From contig JAMLHB010000002.1 of NCBI GenBank assembly GCA_023957375.1, positions 682,001 to 746,000 of the forward strand: a stretch of DNA of 64,000 bases. The letters run 5' to 3'. This document shows, piece by piece, positions 1 to 9,100 of the stretch. Origin of the DNA: Flavobacteriales bacterium (lineage in GTDB: Bacteria; Bacteroidota; Bacteroidia; Flavobacteriales_F; PHOS-HE28). A program made the position numbers and the translations under genes. The notes below the pieces were generated by a model. That model had not been told where the DNA came from. It worked only from the letters and a program-made list of their open reading frames with translations, and did not search any database. Numbering within the stretch: the stretch's first letter is position 1; every line of letters starts with the position of its first letter.

Positions 1-412
1 CGCGAATGAAGCGCAGAAAGCCCATGTCCTTGAACCAGTCGTAGTTGTTCACCATGCGCGCGGCGTTGCTGCCGCTGAAATCCAGGAAGCGCTCCAGTTG
101 CTTCTTCACGCAGGCTTCGTTGTGGCGCAGGGCCTCTTCGTCCAGCAAATTGCGCTCGGTTCGCTTTCCGCTGGGATCGCCCACCATGCCCGTGGCGCCG
201 CCCACCAAGGCTACGGGCTTGTGCCCACAGCGCTGGAAGTGGGTGAGCGTCATCACCTGCACCAGGTGTCCCACGTGCAGCGAATCGGCCGTCGGGTCGA
301 AGCCGATGTAGCCTGTGGCGGGTGCCTTCAGCAGGTGTTCCTCCACGCCGGGGGTGCTGTCCTGCAACATGCCGCGCCAACGCAGCTCTTCGATGAAATT
401 GGTGGGGGCCAT
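1..412 (-). CDS. tyrS: Tyrosyl-tRNA synthetase, N-terminal part (cut by window edge)
   Basis: Reading the minus strand from the ATG at 412 gives an uninterrupted frame of 137 codons that runs off the window start. It shows the N-terminal catalytic core of bacterial TyrRS: the [12 protein letters not shown] segment contains the class I HIGH signature as HVGH (about residues 46-49), followed by [13 protein letters not shown] and the stretch leading to NNYDWF. The enzyme charges tRNA-Tyr with tyrosine in the cytoplasm. Full-length family members have roughly 420-430 residues, so about the first third is present. The ATG is the natural start because the conserved N-terminus ([12 protein letters not shown]) follows at once. 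Identification is firm; the rest of the gene is not visible. Confidence 0.95.
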   Translation of the reverse strand, partial: MAPTNFIEELRWRGMLQDSTPGVEEHLLKAPATGYIGFDPTADSLHVGHLVQVMTLTHFQRCGHKPVALVGGATGMVGDPSGKRTERNLLDEEALRHNEACVKKQLERFLDFSGSNAARMVNNYDWFKDMGFLRFIR

Positions 413-556
413 GTGTGTTTACCGCAATGAGCGCAAAGGACGCAAAGAAATGCCTGAAAGAAGATGGAGTTCTTGCAATCCGCAACGACCCAACCGTTCC
501 CGGACGATTCAAGGCATGGCCCACCGATCTTTCGGGCGCCCTACCTTGCCTATGCC

Positions 557-1417
557 ATGAATGCCAAAAACACCGTCAAGGTCTTCGAGGAAAAGCAGGT
601 GCGCACCGTATGGGATGATGCCCGGGAAAAGTGGTATTTCTCTGTTGTGGATGTGATTGCCGCGCTCACTGGTAATGAACGCCCGCGCAAGTACTGGAAC
701 GACCTGAAAATGAAGCTGCGCAAGGAGGGCAGCCAGTTGTCCGAAAAAATCGGACAACTGAAAATGAGGTCATCGGATGGAAAACTATACGTCACCGACG
801 TAGCCGACACCGATCAACTCTTCAGGCTGATCCAATCCATCCCTTCCCCCAAGGCTGAGCCGTTCAAACTGTGGCTGGCCCAGGTCGGCTCGGAGCGGCT
901 GGATGAGATGCAGGACCCCGAACTCACCATCGACCGGGCACTGGCCCAGTACCTGCGGCTCGGCTATTCGCAGAATTGGATCAACCAACGCCTAAAGAGC
1001 ATCGAGGTGCGCAAGGAACTCACAAACGAGTGGAAGAAACGGGGCATGCAGGAAGGCATGCACTTCGCCACGCTCACGGACATCATCACCAAGGCGTGGT
1101 CGGGGAACACCACCAAGGAGTACAAGGTGCTGAAGGGCCTGAAGAAGGAAAATCTGCGTGACAATATGACCAACACGGAGCTGATCCTGAACATGCTCGC
1201 GGAGGTATCGACCAAAGACATTTCGCAGGCCACGGAGCCGCAGGATTTTGATGGGAACAAAGAGGTGGCGCGCCAGGGCGGGAACGTGGCCAAGGTGGCC
1301 CGGTTGGAATTGGAGGCGCGCACCGGTAAACAGGTGGTGACCCGCTTGAGCGCGAAGAAGCTGTTGAAACAGGTCGCTCCTGCCAAGCAAAACCGAAAGC
1401 GTACGAAAAAGACGTGA
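557..1417 (+). CDS. Bro-N domain protein (phage antirepressor-like)
   Basis: 286 codons from the ATG at 557. The N-terminal ~100 residues (VRTVWDDAREKWYFSVVDVIAALT, then RKYWNDLKMKL and DVADTDQLFRLIQSIPS) match the Bro-N fold of phage antirepressors and baculovirus BRO proteins, a DNA-binding domain. The C-terminal part is helical and very basic at the end (KQNRKRTKKT). An in-frame ATG at 464 would add 31 residues without resemblance to the family, so 557 is preferred. Chromosomal copies of this family are common in Bacteroidota outside recognisable prophages, and no other phage gene is seen here. The DNA target is unknown. The stop at 1415-1417 lies 38 bp before the next gene. Confidence 0.8.
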   Translation: MNAKNTVKVFEEKQVRTVWDDAREKWYFSVVDVIAALTGNERPRKYWNDLKMKLRKEGSQLSEKIGQLKMRSSDGKLYVTDVADTDQLFRLIQSIPSPKAEPFKLWLAQVGSERLDEMQDPELTIDRALAQYLRLGYSQNWINQRLKSIEVRKELTNEWKKRGMQEGMHFATLTDIITKAWSGNTTKEYKVLKGLKKENLRDNMTNTELILNMLAEVSTKDISQATEPQDFDGNKEVARQGGNVAKVARLELEARTGKQVVTRLSAKKLLKQVAPAKQNRKRTKKT

Positions 1418-1455
1418 CGGGCAGCGCCTGTTTTCGGCGCATCTTCGCCGCAACC

Positions 1456-2457
1456 ATGGATTTCGTCACCGGAGGAACGGGCATCGTGGGCGCGCATGTG
1501 ATTGATGCGCTGCTGGCGCAAGGCCGTGAAGTGCGGGCACTGCTCCGGAAAGGCAGCGACCCGTCCATCGTGCGGCGGATCCTGGAGCATTACCACGCCG
1601 ATGGCGCGGAGCAATTTGAACGGATCCAATGGGTGGAAGGCGACCTCTTCGATGCCGATGCGCTGCGCGCAGCCATGCACGGCGTGGAGCACGTGTACCA
1701 CTGCGCAGCGCTGGTTTCCTTCGACCCGCGCGATGGCCGGGAACTGCATGCCATCAATGTGACCGGCACGGCCAATGTGGTGGATGCCGCATTGGAGGCT
1801 GGCGTGAAGCGGCTCTGCCACGTGAGCTCCACCGCAGCCATCGGCGGCGCACTGGACGGCGGCACCGGCGATGAGACCAAGCCCTTCATGGAGGAAAAGG
1901 GTTCTTCGCCGTATGCCATCAGCAAGGCGGATGCGGAACTGGAGGTACACCGCGGCATTGCCGAGGGCCTGCAAGCGGTGATGGTGAACCCGTGCGTGGT
2001 GATCGGCCCCGGCACGGCTGGCCGCAGCAGCATGACGATGATCGAGCGGGTGCGCAAAGGCACGCGCTTCTTCCCCGCCGGCAGCAACGCCGTGGTGGAC
2101 GCCCGCGATGTGGCCACCGCCATGACGCGCTTGATTACCGAAGGGGCGACCGGCGAACGCTACTTACTGATCGGCGAGAATCTTCCTTACCGCAAGCTGT
2201 TCACCTTGATCGCCGCAAGTGCAGGCCACTCCGCTCCTACCCTGCTCTTACCGAAGTGGGCGCTGGAGTTGGGTTGGCGCGCGGAGGCACTGCGCACGCT
2301 TTTCGGCGGCAGGCCGTTGATCACCAAGCATACCGCACGGACGGCCTCACGGGCCCGGGAATACGATCGGTCCAAGGCGGAACGCTTGCTGGGCATGCGC
2401 TTCAGGGACGCGGAAGAGGCCGTAGCGAACGTGGCGGTGTTCCTGGAGGCGCCTTGA
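1456..2457 (+). CDS. NAD(P)-dependent epimerase/dehydratase (extended SDR)
   Basis: 333 codons from the ATG at 1456. The protein opens with the dinucleotide-binding glycine motif TGGTGIVG (residues 5-12), has a YAISK sequence giving the catalytic Tyr153/Lys157 pair of short-chain dehydrogenases, and ends at about the usual length for the dihydroflavonol-4-reductase / nucleoside-sugar-epimerase branch. It is a soluble NAD(P)-dependent oxidoreductase or epimerase; the substrate cannot be read from the sequence. An ATG at 1414 in frame adds 14 unrelated residues and overlaps the preceding gene. Its own C-terminus recurs as a decayed second copy about 1.1 kb downstream (3528-3689), pointing to an old tandem duplication. 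Confidence 0.85.
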   Translation: MDFVTGGTGIVGAHVIDALLAQGREVRALLRKGSDPSIVRRILEHYHADGAEQFERIQWVEGDLFDADALRAAMHGVEHVYHCAALVSFDPRDGRELHAINVTGTANVVDAALEAGVKRLCHVSSTAAIGGALDGGTGDETKPFMEEKGSSPYAISKADAELEVHRGIAEGLQAVMVNPCVVIGPGTAGRSSMTMIERVRKGTRFFPAGSNAVVDARDVATAMTRLITEGATGERYLLIGENLPYRKLFTLIAASAGHSAPTLLLPKWALELGWRAEALRTLFGGRPLITKHTARTASRAREYDRSKAERLLGMRFRDAEEAVANVAVFLEAP

Positions 2458-2501
2458 CGGATCACTTCCCAAAGATCGCATTGAGGGCAAACCCGACTTA
2501 T

Positions 2502-2691
2502 GGGTGGCTCGAAGTACCTCGAACGGATGGCACGCGAAGCAATCGTTCGCTCAGACAAGGCGCAGCGAAGAGAGGATACTGGAACGAAGTATCCGACTGA
2601 GCTGCAACGCAGCATGAGCGAACGAGGGCGAGCATCCAAAAGTACCTTCTTAACCGATCGTGCCGCCGGAGCGAGGTACTTCGAACCACCC
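2502..2691. repeat. Inverted-repeat-bounded nested-hairpin element (copy 1)
   Basis: Arms of 20 bp at 2502-2521 (GGGTGGCTCGAAGTACCTCG) and 2672-2691 pair with one mismatch. Inside, CGTTCGCTCA (2544-2553) pairs with 2615-2624, and GGATACT (2574-2580) pairs with AGTATCC (2588-2594) across a 7-nt loop, so the 190 bp can fold into one long branched hairpin. No gene is credible inside. It shares CGCAGCG (2561) followed by GGAACG (2581) with the element at 24076-24240. Confidence 0.65.
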
Positions 2692-2728
2692 TTACCCCAT
2701 CGTTCCGGGAGGGAACCAACCTGCGCGA

Positions 2729-3172
2729 TCACAGATAATCGTGGGCGAATTCGCCAGGTTCAAACACCGGCAATTGCGAGTGGCCGTCATAATCCTTCAC
2801 GTTGCACGTCACAATGCCGTCCACCCGGCCACGGGCATGGATTGCTGCAAAGTGCTGCAACCCATCTTCCAGGTCCACGAAAGTGCTGGCCATGCTGGCG
2901 TAGAAATGGGCGGGCGTAACATGCACCATGGAAAAAAGCGGCAACAGGTCGTTCATGGCCCGCACCACCCTGGGGCGGTCCGGGATACCGCGCTTGACTG
3001 CCCACCTGCGGCCCAGCACATATTGGATATTGGCCATGATCACCGGTGTGGTAACCGCCAGGAACTCCCCGTTGATCAGGGCATCCATCAACAATTGGCA
3101 GGCGGCACTTTGTGCCTCGTCTCCCTTGAGGGCGGAAATCACCACGTCGGAATCCACCAACACGCGCATCAT
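2729..3172 (-). CDS. PIN-domain toxin of a type II toxin-antitoxin pair
   Basis: 147 codons. The N-terminus RVLVDSDVVISALKGDE has the first acidic residues of a PIN ribonuclease site, and the C-terminal half keeps the conserved block with DLEDGLQHFAA, VDGIVTCNVKDY and the terminal FEPGEF. PIN toxins cleave RNA and are held inactive by the antitoxin made from the gene just upstream. Start (ATG, 3172) overlaps the antitoxin stop by 4 bp, the usual translational coupling of such pairs. An ATG one codon in (MMRV) is an alternative. The module lies between an epimerase gene and the ghost of a second epimerase copy, so it probably arrived by insertion or rearrangement. Confidence 0.85.
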   Translation of the reverse strand: MMRVLVDSDVVISALKGDEAQSAACQLLMDALINGEFLAVTTPVIMANIQYVLGRRWAVKRGIPDRPRVVRAMNDLLPLFSMVHVTPAHFYASMASTFVDLEDGLQHFAAIHARGRVDGIVTCNVKDYDGHSQLPVFEPGEFAHDYL

Positions 3173-3441
3173 GCCCGCTTCACCTTGTTGGTACGGGTCG
3201 GCTTTGTCCTAACCTTCCGTGCCATGCGGCCCACGCGATCATCGCGCAACAGGTCCGCATCCGTGAAGGTGAGGGTGCCTCCCCACTTCGCGCTCCATGA
3301 CCGCCGGGGGGCTTGGGAGGTAGAACGTTCCACCGCCTCGGTGAACAGTTCACTAACGCTCTTGCCAGACCGTTTGCCCGCAGCTTTCGCCTTGCGGACA
3401 GTGGACTCTTCCACACTTAGGGTAAGCTTCGTTTTGGACAT
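3169..3441 (-). CDS. Antitoxin-like ribbon-helix protein (DUF6364 type)
   Basis: 90 codons from the ATG at 3441. The opening MSKTKLTLSVEES with KAKAAGKRSGKSVSELF is the ribbon-helix-helix-like N-terminus typical of the small antitoxins paired with PIN toxins in Bacteroidota. The remainder is basic and unstructured and would contact the toxin. A longer reading from 3498 adds 19 residues that run through the promoter-like palindrome, so 3441 is preferred. The gene is first in a two-gene operon with the PIN toxin (4-bp overlap). Autoregulation is likely given the palindrome immediately upstream. Family placement is from pattern recognition, hence moderate confidence. Confidence 0.75.
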   Translation of the reverse strand: MSKTKLTLSVEESTVRKAKAAGKRSGKSVSELFTEAVERSTSQAPRRSWSAKWGGTLTFTDADLLRDDRVGRMARKVRTKPTRTNKVKRA

Positions 3442-3443
3442 GA

Positions 3444-3468
3444 CACAAATATACGTATAGATTTTGTG
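3444..3468 (-). promoter_or_regulatory. Promoter/operator of the toxin-antitoxin pair
   Basis: On the minus strand a TATATTTG box (3446-3453) fits the Bacteroidota -7 consensus TAnnTTTG. It overlaps the perfect palindrome TATACGTATA (3450-3459), which is flanked by CACAAA and TTTGTG. The antitoxin ATG at 3441 lies only five bases beyond the box, so the transcript would be leaderless or nearly so. No clear -33 TTG was found. Confidence 0.5.
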
Positions 3469-3527
3469 AATACGTGCATTAAACTGGGCACTTCGCATTC
3501 GCCCACCGCTCGCGCCTGTTTTCCCGC

Positions 3528-3689
3528 GTGCTTTTCTGCGTCAGGCCTTTGGTCACGCAGAATACGGCGCGAACGGCATCTCGCACGCGGAGCCATGACG
3601 GCTCGGAGGAGCAGCAGCTAAAGGGCATTCCATTTCGTTCGGCGGAGGAAGCGGTCGCGAATGGGTCGGCGTTCCTGGAGCATGCCTGA
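3528..3689 (+). pseudogene. C-terminal ghost of a second epimerase gene
   Basis: Translating from 3528 to the TGA at 3687 gives about 53 residues aligning without gaps to the C-terminus of the epimerase ending at 2457: RPLVTQNTARTASR against RPLITKHTARTASR, and FRSAEEAVANGSAFLE against FRDAEEAVANVAVFLE. The frame stays open upstream to 3483 but the similarity fades, and there is no start codon or catalytic domain. This is the remaining 3' end of a tandem paralogue. The toxin-antitoxin pair and a hairpin element now occupy the space between the two. Confidence 0.75.
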
Positions 3690-3700
3690 ATTTGAATGCT

Positions 3701-4039
3701 TCAATGCTTCAAGCTGTCCGCCCGCTGTTGCAGGTCGTTCAGCACGTCCTGGTACACGGCCTTCAATTCTTCCGGCTTCGCCAGGTAGGCGTTGTACGTG
3801 GCCTTGAAATCCGCTTCGGTAACGCCATGTTTGCGGAACAGCTCGTCATACGCGGCTTGCGGAGATGCTCCAGCCTTGGGGTCCACCTGCAGGTCCTGTT
3901 TCGTACGGGCCTCGATCAGCAGGGACCCGGCAAGCACCTGTTCAAACGTGGCGCGGTCCAGCGGCGTGTCGGGTATCGGCTCCCCTCCTCCGCAGGCCGC
4001 AAGGAACAGGCCGATCGCAACAAGGAGAGGCCGCATCAT
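3701..4039 (-). CDS. DUF4296 lipoprotein
   Basis: 112 codons. A hydrophobic N-terminus ends in the lipobox LFLAAC (Cys16), so the protein should be a lipid-anchored envelope protein. The remainder is helical, with the DUF4296 pattern (YDELFRKHGVTEADFKATYNAY). Function is unknown in the family, which in Bacteroidota is regularly encoded beside dihydroorotase, as here. The ATG overlaps the TGA of pyrC upstream, so translation is probably coupled. A second ATG follows directly (4036). It is the last gene of the minus-strand operon that starts at 6110. Confidence 0.8.
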   Translation of the reverse strand: MMRPLLVAIGLFLAACGGGEPIPDTPLDRATFEQVLAGSLLIEARTKQDLQVDPKAGASPQAAYDELFRKHGVTEADFKATYNAYLAKPEELKAVYQDVLNDLQQRADSLKH

Positions 4040-5373
4040 CGGTCAAAGGTGGCGCGCATGCCGCGCACGCTGCGGTCCACTTGGCCGTCCGCATAAGCCA
4101 ATTGGCCGTTCACCCAGGTGCGCAATACGCGGCTGCGGAAGGCCTGCCCTTCAAAGGGCGACCAGCCGCATTTGTACAGCAGGTTTTTCTTTTCCACGGT
4201 CCAAGGCGCATCGAGGTCCACCAATACCAAGTCCGCGTGTTGCCCTTCGTTGATGAAGCCACGGTCTTCCACCTGGAACATCCGCGCCGGTGCGTGGCAC
4301 ATCTTCTCCACCACTTCTTCCAAGGTGAACACGCCCTGGTGCATCAGTTCCAACATGATGGGCAACGCATGTTGCACCAGCGGACCTCCGCTTGGGCAGC
4401 TCGTGTACGGCTGCGCCTTCTCTTCAAGCGTATGTGGTGCATGGTCGGTGGCCACCACGTCGATGCGGCCGTCCTTCACCGCTTGGCGGATGGCGGCGCG
4501 GTCCGTTGCGGACTTCACCGCCGGGTTCCACTTGATGAAGGCACCCTTGGCGGCATAGTCCGCATCGGTGAACCAGAGGTGGTGTACGCAGGCTTCCGCC
4601 GTGATGCGCTTGCCCGCCAACGGCCCGGGCGCGAAGAGTTCCAGTTCCTTCGCGGTGCTGATGTGCAGCACATGCAACCGCGTTCCGTGCTGCTTGGCCA
4701 GTGCCACGGCATTGCTGGAGGAACGCCAGCAGGCTTCGGCGCTGCGGATCAGCGGGTGCTGCTCCATCGGGATGTTTTCCCCATACTTCGCCACTGCCTC
4801 GGCCATGTTCCGGCGGATGGTGGGCTCATCCTCGGCGTGGATCGCCAGGATCAAATGTGCTTCGCTGAACAGCCGCTCCAAGGTCTCCGGGTTGTCCACC
4901 AGCATGTTGCCGGTGCTGCTGCCCAAGAACGCTTTCAGGCCGCACACCGTGCGTGGATCGGTGCGCAGCACTTCATCCACATTGGTGTTGCTGGCGCCCA
5001 TGTAGAAGGAGTAGTTGGCCACGCTGCTGGCCGCGCCCAGCGCGTACTTCGCTTCCAGCAGCTCCTGCGTGAGCGTTTGCGGCACGGTGTTGGGCATCTC
5101 CATGAAGGTGGTGATGCCGCCGGCCACCGCAGCGGCGGAACCGTGCGCGATGTCTTCTTTGTGCGTGAGGCCGGGCTCGCGGAAATGCACCTGGTCGTCG
5201 ATGGCGCCGGGAAGCAAGTGCTTGCCTTGCGCGTCGAACTCCTGCACGCCGCTGGCCGTCCCGATGCCTTGCGCAGCCACCTGCTCGATGCGCCCGTTAC
5301 GCACCAGCACGTCCGCCTCCGTCACCGTGCCTTCATTCACCACGCGTGCGTTGCGGATCAGCCAGTTGTTCAT
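4036..5373 (-). CDS. pyrC: Dihydroorotase, class I type
   Basis: 445 codons. An amidohydrolase that closes carbamoyl-aspartate to dihydroorotate, step three of pyrimidine synthesis, in the cytoplasm. Visible landmarks are DDQVHFREPG (residues 59-68), GGITTFMEMPNT, the LHISTAKEL segment with a metal-site His, and ATDHAPH with the catalytic Asp. The first position of the usual HxH metal pair is Gln61, leaving only His63; this substitution is, as far as I know, shared by Bacteroidota relatives. Start (ATG 5373) overlaps the glycosyltransferase stop by 4 bp, and its stop overlaps DUF4296, so the three genes form one operon. Confidence 0.92.
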   Translation of the reverse strand: MNNWLIRNARVVNEGTVTEADVLVRNGRIEQVAAQGIGTASGVQEFDAQGKHLLPGAIDDQVHFREPGLTHKEDIAHGSAAAVAGGITTFMEMPNTVPQTLTQELLEAKYALGAASSVANYSFYMGASNTNVDEVLRTDPRTVCGLKAFLGSSTGNMLVDNPETLERLFSEAHLILAIHAEDEPTIRRNMAEAVAKYGENIPMEQHPLIRSAEACWRSSSNAVALAKQHGTRLHVLHISTAKELELFAPGPLAGKRITAEACVHHLWFTDADYAAKGAFIKWNPAVKSATDRAAIRQAVKDGRIDVVATDHAPHTLEEKAQPYTSCPSGGPLVQHALPIMLELMHQGVFTLEEVVEKMCHAPARMFQVEDRGFINEGQHADLVLVDLDAPWTVEKKNLLYKCGWSPFEGQAFRSRVLRTWVNGQLAYADGQVDRSVRGMRATFDR

Positions 5374-6110
5374 GGTGCCGGTGCGGGCCTGTGCGCCTGT
5401 TTGATGGTGAAGCGCATCTTGATCACGCCCAGGAACGCTTCCCGGAAGATGTTCGCGCTCATCTTGCTCTTGCCCTTCACCCGGTCAATAAAGGTAATGG
5501 GCACTTCCCGGATGCGGAAACCGGCGAGCTTCACGCGGTACTTCATTTCGATCTGGAACGCATAGCCGATGAAGCAGATCTGGTCCAGCGGCAAGGCGCG
5601 GAGCGTGTCGGCGCGGTAGCACACGAAACCCGCCGTGGTGTCATGCACGCCCAGCCCCAGCACGGCGCGCACGTATTGCGAGGCGCTCCAGCTGAGCAGG
5701 ATGCGGTTCCAGGCCCAATCATTCACGCGGCCGCCCTTCACGTAGCGCGAGCCCACGCTCATGTCCGCGCCGCCTTCGGCACAGGCCGCATAGAGCCGCA
5801 ACAGGTCGTCCGGGTTGTGGCTGAAGTCGGCGTCCATCTCGAAGATGTAGCCGTAGTTGCGCTCCAATGCCCAACGGAACCCCGCGATGTATGCGGTGCC
5901 CAAGCCGAGCTTGCCTTTTCGCTCCAGCAGGTGTACCCGCCCGTCCGCACCGGCCTGCACTTCCCGCACAATGGCTGCGGTTCCGTCCGGCGATCCATCG
6001 TCCACCACAAGCACATGGAATTCCGGCTGCAGGCCGAGCACATGCGCGAGCATGTCGCGGATGTTCTCCTTCTCGTTGTAGGTGGGAATGATGACCAACC
6101 GCTCGCTCAT
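5370..6110 (-). CDS. Polyprenol monophosphomannose synthase-like GT2 glycosyltransferase
   Basis: 246 codons from the ATG at 6110, where the conserved N-terminus MSERLVIIPTYNEKEN begins. GT-A fold landmarks are VVDDGSPDGT (residues 35-44) for nucleotide-sugar binding, KLGLGTAYIAGF, and the metal-binding MDADFSHNP (DAD at 93-95). The pattern matches DPM1-type enzymes, which move mannose from GDP-mannose to a polyprenyl phosphate at the cytoplasmic membrane face. No C-terminal membrane domain is present. An upstream ATG at 6182 would add 24 residues and overlap the giant gene; it is not favoured. First gene of the pyrC operon. Confidence 0.88.
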   Translation of the reverse strand: MSERLVIIPTYNEKENIRDMLAHVLGLQPEFHVLVVDDGSPDGTAAIVREVQAGADGRVHLLERKGKLGLGTAYIAGFRWALERNYGYIFEMDADFSHNPDDLLRLYAACAEGGADMSVGSRYVKGGRVNDWAWNRILLSWSASQYVRAVLGLGVHDTTAGFVCYRADTLRALPLDQICFIGYAFQIEMKYRVKLAGFRIREVPITFIDRVKGKSKMSANIFREAFLGVIKMRFTIKQAHRPAPAP

Positions 6111-6178
6111 GGGCCTTGGGGCGGCAAAGGTGGAGGAAAATCCGTTGTCGCGAAATGGCCCCGGGCGTGCATCCGTGA

Positions 6179-9100
6179 TCAACGCACAAGGGTGACGTGG
6201 CCGATGTGCTCAAAGCGCGTTTGCGAGGTCATGTCCTGCGCGGTCAATTTCCACACATACACGCCGATGGGAACTGGGTTGCCATTGGTGTACTTGCCGT
6301 CCCAGGCGGCATCGCGATCTACCGTAGCGAAGACTTCCTTGCCCCAGCGGTCCATGATGATGAAGTGGTAATCATTCGGGTCCAGACCGATGGAAACCGG
6401 CGCAAACGTGTCGTTGATGCCATCGCCGTCCGGGCTGAAGGCATTGGGGGCAAAGACGGAAGCGTGGGCCGGCACCAGCAGGTCCAAGCACACGGTATCC
6501 GTGCAAGTGGGTGTTGCGTAGGCAATGAGGCAAACCGGGTAGATTTCCTCGATTTCATACGGGAAGGTGAACTGGGGGTCCACAGCAGAGGAGGAACCAA
6601 GCCCGCCAAAATCCCACAGGTAGGAACCGGCGCCGGTGCTGGTGTTATCGAAAGCGGCGGTAGGCCGCAAGGTGCTGATGATATCACCAACCACGGTGAA
6701 GGAAGCGGCCGGCTGTGCCGCCACCACCACCTGTTGGTCCAGGTTGAAGGCCACGGCACATCCGTTGCCGGGATCCACGGACAGCTGCACATTGTAGGTG
6801 CCCGGTTGATCGTAGATGATGGTGATCGGGCCGGAACCAACGGAATCCACCCCATTGCCGAAATCCCAGTGGCAGACGGCATTTCCGCTGTACCCGCTGA
6901 AGAACGTAACGGCGACCGGCACACAGCCGGGATCCATGGTGAACGAAGGCGTTGCCACCGGCAACGGGATCACCACGACATCCACTTGCGCGCTTACTTG
7001 CGGGCAGGGAGCAGGTGCCGTTAGAGTGTACACATACGTGCCGCCAGGGGTGTTCGCGGGGTTGAACATGCCGTCGCTGCCAACCGGGGCAGGCCCGGAC
7101 CAAACCCCTCCGGGATCGGGGGTTCCGCCCAACAGGTCCATCAAGGGGAACGGATCGCCGGATGCGCACAACGTGGTATCGCCGGAGGTGCCGGCATTGG
7201 CGGCTTGCGCCACGGTCATTTCCAAATTCGAGGAATCTTGCGGGCAGCTTGCCACGGCAGGCAGGTGGTACAGGTAGGTCCCCGGCAATGATGTCGTCGG
7301 ATCGAAGATCGCCGCAACGGTATTCCCGCCCGGGCCGGTCCAATGGCCACCGGGGTCCGGGGCCCCACCGAGCAGATTGAACATGTTCACGTTGGCGGAG
7401 GAACTGCACAGTGCCGCTGAAGAATCTGCTCCTGCATCCGGTGCCTGGGTCACGGTGACCACTATCGATGCGCTGTCCGCCGGACATGGCACAGGGCCTT
7501 GAACCGTGTATGTGTACACGCCGGAAGCAGCAGTAGCGGGATTGAGCAAGCCAGGGACGGGGACGTGGCCGGGAGCAAGTGTCCATGTTCCGCCAACATT
7601 AGGATTGCCGGCCAACACAGTGAACAAGTTGACCGGCATGCCGGTGCTGCACACGCCCAAGGTGGAATCCTGTCCGGCATCCACGGCCTGGCTGATGGAT
7701 ACGGTAAGTACTGCAGAGGCGTCCGGACAAGAGGCATTGCCCTGAACAGTATAGGTGTATGGCCCCGCCGTCGCTGTGTCCGGGCTTAGCACGGCGGGAA
7801 CCGTGGAACCATCCGGGCCGGTCCAAACACCTCCGGTTTGCGGACTACCTGATAAAAGGCCGGTCAAATTCACGGTCGGGCCCGCATTGCAGAGCGCCAC
7901 CGCATTGGGCTGGCCGGCATTCGGGCCGTTCAATACGGTCATCTGCACAGTTGCGGATGCTGATGGGCAGGCACCACCTGAAACCTCGTAGGTGTATGTT
8001 CCCTGATCAGAGGTGGACGGATCAAAGATGCCGATTGAAGCATTGCCATCCGGGTCCGTCCATGTGCCACCCACATCCGGTGACCCACCGAGAAGGTTGA
8101 ACAGATCAATGGGAGCATCACCGGTGCAAAGGGTGTCCACAGCATTGGTTCCCGCGTTGTGTAACGGTGAAATAGTGATCACTACAACAGCAGTGCCATC
8201 AACACACGGTGGAGTGGCGGTCACCGTGTAGGTGTATGTGCCCGCCGTGTTCACCGCAGGATCGAACATGCTGCCGGTGATGGCGCTCGGTCCGCTCCAC
8301 GTGCCGCCCGCATCCGGCGTGCCGCCGATTGAGTTCAAGAGGTCTACCGCCGCACCGCCGCTGCACACGGTCACGTTGCCGTCCGCGCCCGCGTTGGGGC
8401 TGCCCGTTTCACTTACTGTTACCGTGGCTGTTGCGCTGCCGCAAGGTGCAGTTCCGTTCACCGTGTACACGTACGAGCCGGGGTCCATCGTCGCCGGTTC
8501 GTAAATCCCACCGACCACTGCACTCGGTCCGCTCCACGTACCGCCCGCATCGGGCGTGCCGCCCAACGCAGCGAACAGGCTCGTTGCCGCGCCCTGGTCG
8601 CACACCGTGAGGGTATTGTCCGCGCCGGCGTTCGGCGCAGCGATGATCGTGACCGTGACAATTGAGGTAGCGCTCGCGCACGGCGGCGTGGCGGCGAGCG
8701 TGTAGGTGTACGTGCCCGCCGTGTTTGCCGTGGGATCGAACATGCCGTTCACCAAGCCGCCGCTCCATGTGCCGCCCGCATCCGGCGTGCCGCCTAAGCT
8801 GCTGAAGAGATCGATTGCGGCACCATCGCTGCATACGGTCACGCTGCCGTCCGTGCCCGCATCGGGGCTGGCGGTTTCGTTCACCGTGATGGTGCCACTG
8901 GCGCTGCCGCACGGCGCTGTGCCGTTCACCGTGTACACATAGCCACCTGGGTTCATCGTCGCGGGATCGTACATCCCGCCGGTGATCGGGCTGGGGCCGC
9001 TCCACGTGCCGCCAACATCGGGCGTGCCGCCCAGCGTGGCGAACAGGCTCGTTGCCGCGCCCTGGTCGCACACCGTGAGGCTGTTGTCCGTGCCTGCGCT

